A stretch of DNA of 64,000 bases from Oscarella lobularis (GCF_947507565.1 NC_089176.1:2790001-2854000), one strand, 5' to 3'. Counted from the first letter of the stretch, positions 22,416 to 32,923 are shown. The notes: generated by a model not told the origin, from the sequence alone. Numbers and translations: made by a program.

Positions 22416-23083
22416 TCACCCAGAACATCCCCTGCATCCACAGTGTACGCATTCAACGAGTTTTCCCTAGAAACATCAGACTCAGACAGTTTTGTATATG
22501 ATGGCCTTAGCATTTCTTCACATACGGCTTCCAATTTTGTCTTGGGGACACGACAGATGCAGTTCGTTCCGAAATTCGTATCCTTCGTCTGAATGCATCG
22601 CAAGCAGCACAGGTTCTCGTAGCCCTGCTTCTTCCACTTGGCTATCAGATTTCGGTCGGCTATTCCCTCATCCAAACAATATTCATACAGTTCTGTATAC
22701 AATTATTTGTCAGAGGATTCATTAGTTTTACTGCAGAAGCCCAGCTAAAGAAGGCTAACCTCTGCTTATAGCTTTTCTCTTGTAAAACAAGTCATAAAGG
22801 TAACGCGAACGCTGATGGTGAAGTCTGCGATCAGGGAAAGGACGATATTGAACATACGACGGTGTCATAGGTTTGAAATTGCCTGAATATTGGCCACATA
22901 GCTTCCACTTTTCTCTTTCCTTCGTGCGACTCGGTTTCGGCTAAACGCGAGCGTTGTCACGCGGCTGTGATAGTTTTCTCCCCACGAACCTTCTCTCATT
23001 TTGAGATCTAACTCGTCTAGGGTTGGTTCGATCAAGTCCCATCCGTCTGGAGGTGGCTTTTTGCTTCGCTTCACTCTCGGCAT
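22416..23083 (-). CDS. BUD31: BUD31 splicing factor (G10 family)
   Basis: Spliceosomal protein acting during activation of the complex. The start at 23083 reads [20 protein letters not shown], nearly the human sequence. Later exons give [26 protein letters not shown] and [19 protein letters not shown] followed by [19 protein letters not shown]. The last exon, 22416-22466, follows a 59-bp intron (22467-22525) and gives [16 protein letters not shown] then TGA. This restores the Cys-rich zinc cluster typical of the family; ignoring the intron would give a false C terminus. Length is about the usual 144 residues. It is head to head with the DUF4139 gene, 68 bp between starts. Confidence 0.94.
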
Positions 23084-23151
23084 AACGAAAAGGAACGAGA
23101 CCTGCGCACGTTTGGTCTCCGGCACTCCCGTATAAGAAAACAAACTGTATC
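23084..23151. promoter_or_regulatory. 68-bp bidirectional intergenic region, BUD31 / DUF4139 gene
   Basis: Opposing ATG codons lie 68 bp apart. Both transcription starts must be within or close to this interval. No TATA box or repeat is seen. Confidence 0.55.
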
Positions 23152-25327
23152 ATGGAATTTTGCATCAAAGACTGCCCTGTCGAGAATGTGGTCGTGTTTC
23201 TGGATCAGGCTGAGGTCACGAGAAAGGTGAAAGCTCGTCTCGTCGCCGGGGAAACTCAAATCGTCCTGAACGACCTCTCCCCGTCGATCGACAAAGATTC
23301 GATCCGGTAAAAACGAATGCGCATTCGTTCCACTTCTCTGCATGCATCTATACGTGCAGAGTGGAAGGCAGCGGAGCGGCGACAATCAACGAAGTGGTCT
23401 ACTCGAGCGAAAAGACGCAGGCCGTCGAAAAGAACGAAGAAAACACGCAGGGAGAGGCAAAGAACGAGAAGCAGCAGCTCCAGGCGAAAGAGAAGGATCT
23501 TCGTCGACAGCAGGAGAGCTTAGGTCTCAAAAGAAAACGAATAGAGACGCAGATTCTCGTTCTGGAAGGTCTCGCCGAGCACGTGACGAAAAGCGGCAAA
23601 GCGAAACCGGTTGGCCGACTCAGATTCAACCTCCCCGTAGTGTTTTGACTGACTTTTTGTGCGAAGGAATCCGGCGACTTTGTTGACACTCTGTCCGACG
23701 AGACGCTTCAGGGCGTGGCGCGCTTTTTTGATTTGCATAAGCGCGAGATGCGTCGCTTGGACGAGGAACATCAGAAGACGCGTCACGAGAGCGACAGCAT
23801 TGCCGCTGAGCTGAAAATGATTGACGAGAAGCTGAAGAAATTGATGCCAAAGAGAGAAAAAGGCAATTTCAAGAGGTTTATTGACGAATACTGTTAAAAT
23901 TTCTATTGGGATAGTATGTTTATTTTAATGATGACTTTTTGATTTGCCTCCGTAGGGAGATTATAATCATGCTCGAAGCGAAGAAAGAAGCTGACGTGGA
24001 ATTACTCGTGTCATATCTTGTCAAAGATGCCAGCTGGAGCCCCAAGTATGACCTAAGAGTGTTCAGCAAGGAGAAAAAGATTCAGGTACTGACATACCGG
24101 TATTATATATAATTCTATCTCTCTCCTGTCGTCAGATAAACTATTTTGGCATGATAAAGCAATGCACGGGAGAGGAATGGACTGAGGCGAGTGTGGAGCT
24201 GTCGACAGCGATGCCCAGCGTCGGCGGAATGGCGCCCGTACTTCCGACAGTTGAGCTTGGCTATAAGCGAATTATGCTGCCTGTACCCAGAAGCAGAGGA
24301 CGACCAATGAAGCAATTGATGGCAAGGGGATTTGGTGGCGGTGGTATAGATAAGTATGATGAAGACAGCGATGACGACGATCTTCTTGAGTGCTCGGCCG
24401 CACTACCGTCGTCGTCACCAATACCTGAAATATCAGTACCCACGACTGAAGTACGTTAGAAGAGACGTATCGCGTATCTCTCTTCTAGTACCTCTTAGGT
24501 GAAATCTGGCATTACAGGCACGACGTTCAAAGTGCCGAGGCAATCTACAATTCCATCAGATGACACCGGTCACAAGGTTACATTATTTGACGCTGTGATT
24601 TCCAATACTTTTTATTTGGTTTCTTCTTTACAGGTAACTGTAGCTCAGGTGCCTCTTGACCCGTCGTTTGAATACGAATCCGTTCCCAAATTGGCTGCCT
24701 TTGCCTTTTTGAAAGCCAAAGTTAGGAACTCGTCTCCGTACTCTCTTCTTGCCGGACCTGCCAACGTGTTTCTTGACAACAACTTCGTAGCTAAAGTAAA
24801 ACAAAAGGCTATTGCGAATGCCATAAAAATTGTTTCTGTATTTCTAGTCTTCCTTGAAATCAGTCAGTCCCGATGAAGAGTTTGAGTGTTCTCTCGGAGT
24901 TGATCCGTCCGTTCGCGTTGTCTACAAACCCGTTCAGAAATTCCGCGAGCACTCGGGTCTCTTTACGAAGATGACTCAAGTGAAGATGCAGCAGCATGTC
25001 GAGGTTAAAAACACGAAGGCTGACCCAATCAAAATTGTCGTCACCGACCAGTTGCCGCTTAGCTCGGACGAGAAGATCAAGGTTAATTTCGTACCCCTGG
25101 TCTTAGTATTAATTAATCTATTTGATTTAATGAGTAAGGTTACCTTGACGGAGCCGGAATTTCGCAAAGGGGACAAGAAAAGGCAACTGGGAGAAGGCGG
25201 ATCGGTGGAACTGAACAAGAGCAATAATCTGGAGTGGACGGTAAATGTCAAACCGCAGGAAACTCACACTATCAAACTGCACTACACTGTCGAGTATCCC
25301 CAAACAGAAAGAATACAAGGACTGTGA
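23152..25327 (+). CDS. DUF4140/DUF4139 family protein
   Basis: Member of the widely conserved but poorly understood DUF4139 family (related to C. elegans F37C4.5 and bacterial MuiA-like proteins). It starts MEFCIKDCPVENVVVFLDQA, giving the N-terminal DUF4140-type beta segment (AEVTRKVKARLVAGETQIVL). A charged coiled coil follows, rich in Glu, Lys and Gln, over roughly residues 60-200. The DUF4139 barrel then begins with VELLVSYLVKDASWSPKYDL and continues INYFGMIKQCTGEEWTEASV, with the family-typical LSTA. It ends ...NLEWTVNVKPQETHTIKLHY and VEYPQTERIQGL. About nine exons are inferred. A Gly-rich and acidic low-complexity insert lies near 24320-24400. No enzymatic role is known; interaction or scaffold function is only a guess. 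Confidence 0.85.
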
Positions 25328-25535
25328 AGAGGGGAAGACGAAATTGACTCACTAAAACTTTACACGCGGTACTGTTTCACGCTCTAACGCGCTGAGAAAG
25401 CGCACGTTTTTATGTGTACAAGCTGAGTGGATATCTTTTAAAGGAAAACAGACGGTCATTTTTCGCCTAGTCACTCTTATCTGTGGGCTCTAATGTTGTT
25501 TTCTCTCATTCAGGACGTCAGCTTCTAAGACAACG

Positions 25536-26273
25536 TCAAATGTCTCTCAAATACTCGCCGGTAATCCAGCCGGTAATCCAGTCAAAATCCAAACCGAGAT
25601 TTTTCTTGAAGAAACCGTTTATAGCATGCGCCTTTTTGTCTGCAACGCTTTGCCGAATGAGATCCTGATACATCTGTTGAGACTTGTCGTGAAGAACGAA
25701 GAAGATGCCCTCTATTTCACCGTACTGCAAGTGCCTGTCGATGGTCAATTGTTCAGGAATTGTCCATTCCTTTTGGACGTAGACAGGAAAGGTACTTCCT
25801 CGAAGACTGTACTCACACAGTGTGTACGTTTGCTGTCTTTTTCCGCCAAAGCCGCCTTGACTCCACTCGACGTCTATTATGTCAATGGTATCCTTTAGTG
25901 TAAGAACTTTGTCTCGCAGGTAGTCAATATTCCGTTGAACGTCTTCGCGGTCACTTTTCTGCTGCTTTAGAATGTCGGCTGGTTCTTTATCCACTTGTTT
26001 TTTCACTGCTCTGGCTGATATGCCGGATTCTATGCACGCTTTCAGCAAACGTTCGTTGGTAGCGTCTGATTTTGCCTCCCACTTCTCAATGGCTAGGCAG
26101 AGCCTCAAGCGGTAACTCGTTGTACTCTCTCTGATTTCTCTGATGTCGTTCGTATCAAGTTGGAGAGACAAGGCGATTTCGTCCCAAGATCCCCTGCCAA
26201 CTAGGCTGACAGCCATTTTGACTTCATGGGAAAGAGGACCGGACATGCTCTGGATCAAATCTATTCGTGGCAC
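25536..26273 (-). CDS. Death-domain protein with coiled coil and unknown C-terminal region
   Basis: A 245-aa protein in one open exon. Residues about 16-88 fit a Death domain: GSWDEIALSLQL, then DIREIRES, IEKWE and NERLLKACIESG, with the Trp and the LL.A...SG helix-6 pattern in place. Residues about 95-135 are charged and likely coiled coil. The C-terminal 100 residues, with YTLCEYSLRGSTFPVYV and GEIEGIFFVLHDKSQQMY, match no family I recognise. The start at 26273 gives MPRIDLIQSM; a short upstream exon beginning MNSEEK (ATG at 26337) is possible but not proven. It is tail to tail with the DUF4139 gene and head to head with an arrestin-fold gene. An adaptor role in Death-domain signalling is inferred. 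Confidence 0.75.
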   Translation of the reverse strand: MPRIDLIQSMSGPLSHEVKMAVSLVGRGSWDEIALSLQLDTNDIREIRESTTSYRLRLCLAIEKWEAKSDATNERLLKACIESGISARAVKKQVDKEPADILKQQKSDREDVQRNIDYLRDKVLTLKDTIDIIDVEWSQGGFGGKRQQTYTLCEYSLRGSTFPVYVQKEWTIPEQLTIDRHLQYGEIEGIFFVLHDKSQQMYQDLIRQSVADKKAHAINGFFKKNLGLDFDWITGWITGEYLRDI

Positions 26274-26566
26274 AGTTATAAACGCAGTCGGGCGTTCTTC
26301 TCAATCGGACGAGTCACCTTTTTCTTCAGAGTTCATGGTGACGAAGGCTTTATGAATGGTATGCACATCAGAGCTGATCTAGGAACGTCTCAGGATATGA
26401 CGTTGCTCTAGGAACGTCTCAGGATATGACGTTGCACTGACCCATTTAGGTAATCAGTTTCACTATTCACTTTCGCCACCGTGCGCTATTGAGTGCCGTG
26501 CTGACGCTTAGACTTACTCTCTCGGCAGTCTGCTGCCGCAATAATGCATTGAAGGAGCTCGAGAGG
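26274..26566. promoter_or_regulatory. Shared upstream region of the Death-domain and arrestin-fold genes
   Basis: The 293 bp between divergent starts hold an exact tandem duplication of a 29-bp element, listed separately, and a possible small first exon of the Death-domain gene near 26320-26337. Confidence 0.5.
26379..26436. repeat. Tandem duplication of a 29-bp promoter element with TGACGTT
   Basis: Two adjacent copies start at 26379 and 26408. Each contains ggaacgtctcagg followed by tatgacgttg. TGACG is a CRE/ATF half-site, so two half-sites sit 29 bp apart. It lies in the divergent upstream region of the Death-domain and arrestin-fold genes. Confidence 0.85.
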
Positions 26567-28144
26567 ATGAACGAAATTTGCATCAGAACGAACAAAGGCG
26601 AATACGTCGGAGGAGAGACGATTTTCGGGTGCGAAAATATACTTCCTCCAGCTCTAGCGTAAATCAATCTACAGGATAGTCTATCTTGCTGTAAGAAATC
26701 CAATTCAATCGAGAAAGCTGAAGCTCAAAATCAAAGGACACGAAAAATGTTCGAACCACGCCTATTATCCGGTTTCGTCCAGTGTAGTAACCAAGTGTAC
26801 AGGCGAGTGGGACTATTCCTATTCGGTGCGAGAGGAAGACAACTGGGTAAAAAGAACAGGAAAGAAAAAAGGTCGAACACAGTTTCTAGAGCTGAATCAA
26901 AATCTTATAGAATATGAAGGTATTGACTGCTATCATATTGAGATTGGAACATCTGAACATACGTACCTAATAGATGATTTTCCATTGGGCTACTTTTTCT
27001 ATCCCTTTCAGTATGTGCTACCCCAAGGATTGCCAGGTGGTGCCAAACGATAGTGCCATTGTGTATGCATGATTTGGGCGTGGCGTTGGCAGGAACGTTT
27101 TATTACAAATGCGACGAGAAGGGCAATTCTGTACTAGCTGAGGTAGCCTATAAGATCAAGGCGGAAGTGGTGGACACTTCAGGAAGTTCTGACGCTAAAC
27201 TGAAAGTACTGAGAAAGAGCGTGCAAATGTATTTAGTATAGCGATTTAGTTCTTAGGCAGTCCAGCTACTTTCGATAAGTGATCGATGCAAGATCCGCGA
27301 CGCTGCAGAATGTACAAAAACCAGTATGGTGAAAACGTGTTGCTGCATTCCTCGAGGAGATGTCATTGTCACAGCAAAGTAAATTTAGTTTGACAACTGG
27401 CTTTATATCATGATCATGGGAAGTTCCCAACGTTAGTCTAGACAAAATGACGTACCAGACAGGTGAAGAAGCGACCATCTTAATTGATGTCAAGAACAAT
27501 TCGTCTATTAACACCAGCCATATGGTTGTGAGAGTAAGCAACTTCCGTTAGACCTTGTACCATAACATAGAGGTAAGACTGCATGTATTGTTTCAGCTGA
27601 TGCGAGGTATTAGACTGCGAGGAGCTGATGCTCATCGCGAAAGGAGCAAAAAGGAACCAAAGTGTCTGATGGATGTCATGAGTATGAGTTCCTATGAAGG
27701 GTGCGCAAGCGGATCATTCAAACGAACGTGAGAGCCACCATGGAATCCTTCTGGTCACTACTGTTATCATTTTTAGCAATGCACCTATCAAGCTTTGGTC
27801 TCAACAACACGAGATCGATAAAGCGGACATACTGCCAAGCACCAGTGGTTCTGTTGTTAGGGTACAGTTTCAACAAGTCACGCGTCAATTATAACATTAT
27901 GTTTTAGTGCAATTATCACATTGATATAGAGGTAGTGGTGCCTTGGGCACCAGACGTTGAACTGCAGGTTCCAATACAAATCAAGCCGCCAAAAAACAAA
28001 ACGGTGAGACTTGTGTGAACTGAAACTGAGTGCTCTAATATTTTTCTTCAGTGGGAAGAATGGAAGTCTCCGTCGTGGGCAAGCGAGTGTCACCGGGTTA
28101 TTACACAAGGCCCATGCGCAGTGACCGCCAAGACTCTAGGTTAG
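26567..28144 (+). CDS. Arrestin-domain (ARRDC-like) protein
   Basis: Alpha-arrestin-type adaptor. Family members link membrane proteins to endocytosis or ubiquitin ligases. The start at 26567 gives MNEICIRTNKGEYVGGETIFG; splicing to a second exon gives VYLAVRNPIQSRKLKLKIKG, the typical G-V.L.V...r.lklki.G arrestin N sheet. FPLGYFFYPFQYVLPQGLPG matches the conserved fPF.f.LP..LP segment. A 64-bp intron then joins to GTFYYKCDEKGNSVLAEVAY and KIKAEV. The arrestin C half follows with GEEATILIDVKNNS. The last exon gives [17 protein letters not shown] and ends at TAG 28142-28144. No PPxY motif is seen in the short tail. About seven exons; internal boundaries after 27200 are approximate. Confidence 0.78.
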
Positions 28145-28892
28145 ATGCAATACCAGTAGAAACGTCTCCACTAATAGATTTTTGAGCAGACTCCGCGTCA
28201 TTTTCTGGCGTAATTATTTCACCACAATAGCAAATAGATACAGTACGAACAAACAGAAAATTGACAAATCTAACTAAGGGGTAAGGCCATTGCTCTGAAT
28301 CGGTACCAGTCAACATTGTTGTCATACTACTGAACCTACCCAGTATTAATTAAATAATGCTCTTACCATGTGCTCCTTGGCGTTGGCGTCGAGCTGTTTG
28401 AAGCTCTTTACAGGTGTCAATGATCATCTTATTTAGGGCAGATAATTCGCGAATTAATCCCTTCAGTGTCGGCGCTCCGTCGCACGATTCCGGCAATTTC
28501 TTCGTTTTCTCGGTGTCTTTGAGCTCGACTTCCGTCGCTTTGACCATTTGAGAATCGGTGATGACGTCAGAGGCGGGATTTTCTTCTTCTTCCGCCGCGT
28601 TCGAGTTTTCTTTTACGCTTCGACGATGATTTTCGGGACTTGTTGCAACAAGAACGACGGCGTCTTCGGCGACGGCGGCGGTTGTTTCGTTCGAGTTTTC
28701 TTCTACGCCGTCTGCTTCTTCTGTCGGTTCTTTGGCTTCGATTTCGCCCGTTGTCTCGTCGATCGTTTTTTCGTCGGCGTTTTGACACGGAATTTCATCC
28801 GCGGCGATATCATCCGAGTCGGCAGCGAGATCTTTGACCTTTTTCGCCTGGCTATCACTTTCAACGGTTTTCTTGTGCTTTCGACCTTTCAT
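28101..28892 (-). CDS. Acidic coiled-coil protein of unknown function
   Basis: The first exon, 28366-28892, encodes about 175 residues beginning [15 protein letters not shown]. It is very acidic (many Glu and Asp) and ends in a helix, [20 protein letters not shown], followed by [11 protein letters not shown] good donor (GTAAGA) lies at 28365. One possible continuation uses an acceptor near 28304 and gives [19 protein letters not shown] and onwards to a stop at 28101; this would overlap the end of the arrestin gene on the other strand by about 44 bp. I do not recognise the family. The basic start and acidic body suggest a nuclear protein. It is head to head with RPS9, 131 bp between starts. 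The first exon is fairly secure, the second is not. Confidence 0.5.
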
Positions 28893-29023
28893 AACTGAAA
28901 TTGCTGAATGCGAATTCTGTCATTTTGCCGGGCTTGGACGACTAAAGAGTGCACGTGATTCACGTGGTTTACAGCTATTGGTTTGCGCATGTTCGCGAAG
29001 GGGTTCCACGTGGTGCGACGAAG

Positions 29024-29652
29024 ATGGTGAAGAAAGTCTGCTCCAAAACGTACCAGACGCCACGTCGGCCGTTCGAAAAGGAACGACTCGATCAGGAATT
29101 GAAGCTCATCGGCGAATACGGCCTCCGATGCAAGCGCGAAGTGTGGCGAGTCAAATACGCGCTCGCGAAGATGCGAAAAGCGGCCCGAGAGCTTCTGACG
29201 CTCGACGAAAAGGACACCCGTCGTCTCTTCGAAGGAAACGCGCTTCTTCGTCGTCTCGTACGCATCGGCGTGCTCGACGAAACGCGAATGAAGCTCGATT
29301 ACGTTCTCGGTCTTCGCGTCGAAGATTTTCTCGAGCGACGACTTCAAACGCAAGTTTTCAAACTCGGCCTAGCGAAATCGATCCATCACGCGCGCGTTCT
29401 GATACGACAGCGGCACATACGGTAGGTGGGGCCCCTTTCGAGGAAACACCGAAAATAAAGTCGCTGTCGTGCAGCGTTCGTAAACAAATCGTCAACGTAC
29501 CGTCGTTCGTCGTGCGACTGGACTCGCAGAAGCACATCGATTTCTCGTTGACGTCGCCGTACGGCGGCGGACGTCCGGGACGCGTCAAGCGAAAGAAGCA
29601 GCGCAAAGCGCAAGCCGGAGACGACGACGACGATGAAGAGGACGACGATTAG
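29024..29652 (+). CDS. RPS9: Ribosomal protein S9 (uS4)
   Basis: Small-subunit protein that binds 18S rRNA at the 5' domain and mRNA entry region. Exons 29024-29421 and 29475-29652 give 191 aa. Nearly every stretch is the animal RPS9 consensus: [20 protein letters not shown], then the S4 RNA-binding segment [29 protein letters not shown] and [18 protein letters not shown], then [15 protein letters not shown]. The acidic tail [11 protein letters not shown] is typical but longer than in human. The N terminus [10 protein letters not shown] is slightly shorter than the human one. Confidence 0.97.
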
Positions 29653-29782
29653 TTTCATTGGTACGTACTCGAGCGGGCGCCTTTCTCATCCAAACACTAT
29701 AAAATAAATTCTAGGGGCTTTTTTGTGTGCTCAGGAGGAAAAAACGGAAAAGACATTATAATGAATGTGTTTTTCTTGCTTC

Positions 29783-29788
29783 AATAAA
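29783..29788 (+). terminator. Polyadenylation signal of RPS9
   Basis: AATAAA about 130 bp after the RPS9 stop codon, on the same strand, followed by a T/G-rich stretch. Confidence 0.6.
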
Positions 29789-30030
29789 GCCTGGGTTCAG
29801 TTACTAAAATTCGTGCTCCTGTCCGATGTAGTGTTTCTTTTGGCCCGGTGAACGAGCTAGGACACGCAGTAGATCCTTAATTAGCAATGCAGACATACAG
29901 GCTTGCGTCACTATTTCCAGTAGACAAAAACAGGCTAGCCTCGCCTCCTTTTAATACACTGCAGAGTAGTAAAGAAAAGCTCGCATATATATAATCTAAA
30001 TCCTCGGATTTCATTAGAAATTGAGTGAGC

Positions 30031-30056
30031 AGAGATAAATAGGATTTATCTCTGGC
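30031..30056. repeat. Short inverted repeat (stem 11 bp, loop 3 nt)
   Basis: The arms cagagataaat and atttatctctg flank agg. It lies in noncoding DNA upstream of the dioxygenase gene. It contains two GATA motifs in opposite orientation (agataa and ttatct). Confidence 0.75.
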
Positions 30057-30195
30057 GTGAGTACCGGTGAATAGACTATAGCTTCATGCACGTGTGAAGG
30101 CGTATCTTCCCCAAGGCGCGTGAGGTATAAGTGAATTCAATGCTGGTTCCGCTGTGACGGTAAGTGCACGTCCTGTAGCCTCTTGTTCCCGCTTC

Positions 30196-31517
30196 ATGGC
30201 TAGACGATTGTCAACGGTAGCAGCGGCGTACCAAATTGCGTTCGCAAAAGTCGAAAAGCAGACTCTGAGCGTTCTCCTAAACAACGTTGAGCGTCGAATT
30301 CCCGCCGCGTACGTGTGGGATCACAAACGCCACAGTACCAGTCCCAAAACGGCGCCGTCACTCGCTCCTCTTATCCGCTGGGATCCCACTCAGGTGACTG
30401 TCAATTGGTCAACGGGTGATCAGAGCGAAATTAGTGCCGAATGGCTTGCTAAGCATTTTGCTATTCCTGAGAAGCAATCCCAACGTTTTCCCGGCTCCAA
30501 TGGCAAGATCCATTGGGGCAGCGACTACTTTTCGAAGATCCCAACGTTTGATTTCCAAACGCTGTTGAAGAACGATCAACATTTGCTGGATTTATTCGAT
30601 CAGCTGGAGTCACACGGAATCTTACTTGTGAGTGGTGCCAAAGCGGAGAGCGGCCAGTTGCGCTTGCTGGACGCTCGATTCGGGTGGCTTCGTTATACCA
30701 TCAATCACGCTGGCTATAGGTAATTCATGGAGTGTCGCGAAAGCCGCTATGTTAGGAGATGTTTCTGCAGCAATCTGATGAATGTTAAAACCGTTGAGAA
30801 TCCCACAACGCTTGCCAACACTGGTCGAAGGCTCCATCTTCACGTCGATTTTCCTTTCGTCACTTACACCACCAGCGTGAGCATTGTTATATAAGTCGCA
30901 CCTTGTGCTATTAGCGCCCCTCGGCTTTTTAGTTCCGGTGTTTACACTGTATCCAGCAAGTGCCTCGTCCTCGAGCTGGAGCCGGATGGTATTGCGACGG
31001 TTTTGCTGTTGCTGATCATCTGAGAAAGGAAGATCCGCGAGCGTTTGATATTCTCAGTAGCTATCCGATAGAATTCGCCGATTCCGCACAAAGAGAGCAC
31101 GTTCAATTCAGTACCAAGTCGTGGCATCCAATGTTGAAGTAAGTACAGAGTAGAATATACATGTAGAAGCACCATTGCTTATGCCTTAGACTTGATGAAG
31201 ATAAGAAGCAAGTGGAAGGTGTCTACATTAGCAATCATGCTCAAAGCAGTCGGTATCTGGCGAGACTAAAGCCCAGCCTCTTTGAGTGGTACGCCGCGTA
31301 TTATCAATACACGCGCCTGCTGCACGACCCTCGATTTGTGATTGAAGTCAAACTCGAGCCAGGGCAGATTCTCGTATTCGAGAACACGCGCGTTTTGCAC
31401 GGGCGACCGGAGTTTGAGGCGAGAAAGGGCGAGGTGCGCCATCTAGAGTCAATCTGCTTTGACAGAGACGCCGTCTACGCGAAAAAGAGAGCACTACTAG
31501 CAAAGAAAGCAGCTTGA
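30196..31517 (+). CDS. Gamma-butyrobetaine / trimethyllysine dioxygenase-like 2OG-Fe(II) oxygenase
   Basis: Fe(II)/2-oxoglutarate hydroxylase of the carnitine-biosynthesis family (BBOX1/TMLHE). The start MARRLSTVAAAYQ is chosen because no earlier in-frame ATG is supported. The N-terminal domain has IPAAYVWDHKRH, VTVNWSTGDQSEISAEWLAK and HWGSDYFSKIPTFDFQTLL. Exons 30196-30719, about 30772-30875, 30933-31138 and 31190-31517 join to give the metal site HVD in RRLHLHVDFPF, then LHCIQQ, GWYCDGFAVADHL and, in the last exon, LEPGQILVFENTRVLHGR with the distal His, followed by RHLES. The Fe triad is therefore complete. The second-exon start and end are approximate. Substrate cannot be decided from sequence; the Arg-rich start could be mitochondrial (TMLHE-like), while the C-terminal half is closer to BBOX1. 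Confidence 0.82.
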
Positions 31518-31648
31518 CAGAATTCTTTGACTCTGACTGCACGTTTGAGTGTTATCATTTCAAAGCAAGGTGCACAAAAATGAAATTCGTTCATGATAAA
31601 CGCAAACAAGAGCGTACTTATACTCTACTTCAAAAGACATTCAGTTCC

Positions 31649-32839
31649 CTAACGTCCTTGTCGCCGGATGTTGCGCCGGCAGGACAATATTGACATTCGA
31701 AAAGTTATAGGCACTTCTTGGACACTGAAACACAGGAAAGCTAGTTAGAAAACGCGATTAATAAGACTAATTCAACCTTGTTTGCATAGTGCCCTCGTTC
31801 ACCACACTAAAACATATGCTGTAAAGCGAGATCAAGCAGAGCCAGTTGGACATACCTTGAAGCAAGTCACTTGGTCGAGTGGCCGTCTTATTCCGGGTAT
31901 ATAAGGATGTGAAGCCTGCGGCTCCTGACCACCTTCCTCCTGCAAAAGTGTCAATTCACAAGACACTAGTAGTAGTGATCGAGGTCTCATACCCTTCCGG
32001 CTAGTCCAAGATAAGGAGGCAACTCGAATTTAGCACTTGGAGAAAAAGGAAGAGCGTAGTCCAAATGCAGAGAGAGGCGATTTCATGCCAACTTACTGCT
32101 TGTACTTGCAATTGGCGCCGTCCTTGCAAAACCCACACAAATAATTGACGCAGAGTACGCGTCGAACGTGCCGATTTCGACACGATTGACCTGAGAGAGG
32201 AGGAAGGGAAACCGCACGAGCGGAACACAGAGAGAAGAAAGCAAGTGCGCATGAGAAAGGAGAGGAGCCTCATTCGCGCAAATGACAACATACCGTGCTT
32301 ACAAAATCCCCTATCGTACCAAGGGCAATCCTTTATTTTCGATTTGGGGTCAATGTGTTGATACGGACAATCTTTGTTATTACACACGCCTACATGTCCG
32401 AATAATTTCGTAAGTACAAAAAAAGAAATAGTATTAGTAGAAATTATTATAGTATTGCCGTTTGAAGTGCGCGATCTACCGTATTTCGAAAAGAAGTAGC
32501 ATTCGGGCATTTTTGTCATGTCGTATTCGTGAAGGAATTCGCACAGATCGCCTTTTTTGCAGAGACCGCGTAGCCAGTGCTTGCAAACGACGGATTTGTC
32601 GCCGCTGCGATGTCGAAAAGGACAGAGAGCGCTTCGCGCGCACGCCTTTCGAAGATAGAACTCGCACACGGCCGCTCCGGACTCTGAGCGAGCGAAACGT
32701 TACGAAAGAAAGCGCAGAGAAAGGGGGGGAACCCACTGTCCATTCCAGGAAAAGGCAGCGAAAGAACGCCGAGTTGCCGTTCCAAGGCCGTTTCGATCTC
32801 GAAGACGACGTCGTCGACGTTGCAGATTATTTCTTGCAT
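31649..32839 (-). CDS. CPSF4: CPSF4 (CPSF30), polyadenylation factor zinc-finger subunit
   Basis: CCCH zinc-finger protein of the cleavage and polyadenylation complex that helps read the AAUAAA signal. The start at 32839 gives MQEIICNVDDVVFEIETALE, then LPFPGMDS. The CCCH fingers follow: CEFYLRKACARSALCPFRH, CKHWLRGLCKKGDLCEFLH, YDMTKMPECYFFSKYG with VCNNKDCPYQH, CPWYDRGFCKHG, and VLCVNYLCGFCKDGANCKYK. Then come FELPPYLG, QEPQASHPYIPGIRRPLDQ, VTCFK, and a 30-bp microexon (31777-31806) CGERGHYANK that completes the C-terminal zinc knuckle with CPRSAYNF in the last exon. Stop at 31649-31651. About seven exons. It is head to head with PDAP1, 84 bp between starts. Confidence 0.93.
31777..31806 (-). 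other. CPSF4: 30-nt CPSF4 microexon encoding most of the zinc knuckle
   Basis: The exon is flanked by an AG acceptor and a GT donor on the minus strand and reads in frame as CGERGHYANK. Skipping it would stay in frame but remove the second Cys and the His of the CCHC knuckle. Confidence 0.85.
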
Positions 32840-32923
32840 TTTCGCCCGGAGGAAAACAGTCAAGACACGTGGTCGCTGTTCGACGATTGCGCATGCGTTT
32901 TTTTCTAGACGAAAAGGCTTGGA
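32840..32923. promoter_or_regulatory. 84-bp bidirectional intergenic region, CPSF4 / PDAP1
   Basis: Opposing ATG codons are 84 bp apart, so both genes share this interval as upstream DNA. No TATA box is seen. Confidence 0.55.

Larger units (their letters stand above)
29653..30195. other. Gap between RPS9 and the dioxygenase gene
   Basis: About 540 bp without a coding exon. It includes an AATAAA at 29783-29788, fitting the RPS9 3' end, and a short perfect hairpin near 30030, listed separately. The dioxygenase promoter must be in the right half. Confidence 0.55.

Noticed and set aside
22412-22702. BUD31 appears frameshifted, with a divergent C terminus
   Set aside because: A 59-bp GT..AG intron (22467-22525) restores the conserved Cys-rich end exactly, so there is no frameshift.
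28548-28898. Hydrophobic Phe/Arg-rich plus-strand frame opposite the acidic protein
   Set aside because: It is the complement of Glu/Asp-rich codons; no start context or similarity supports it.
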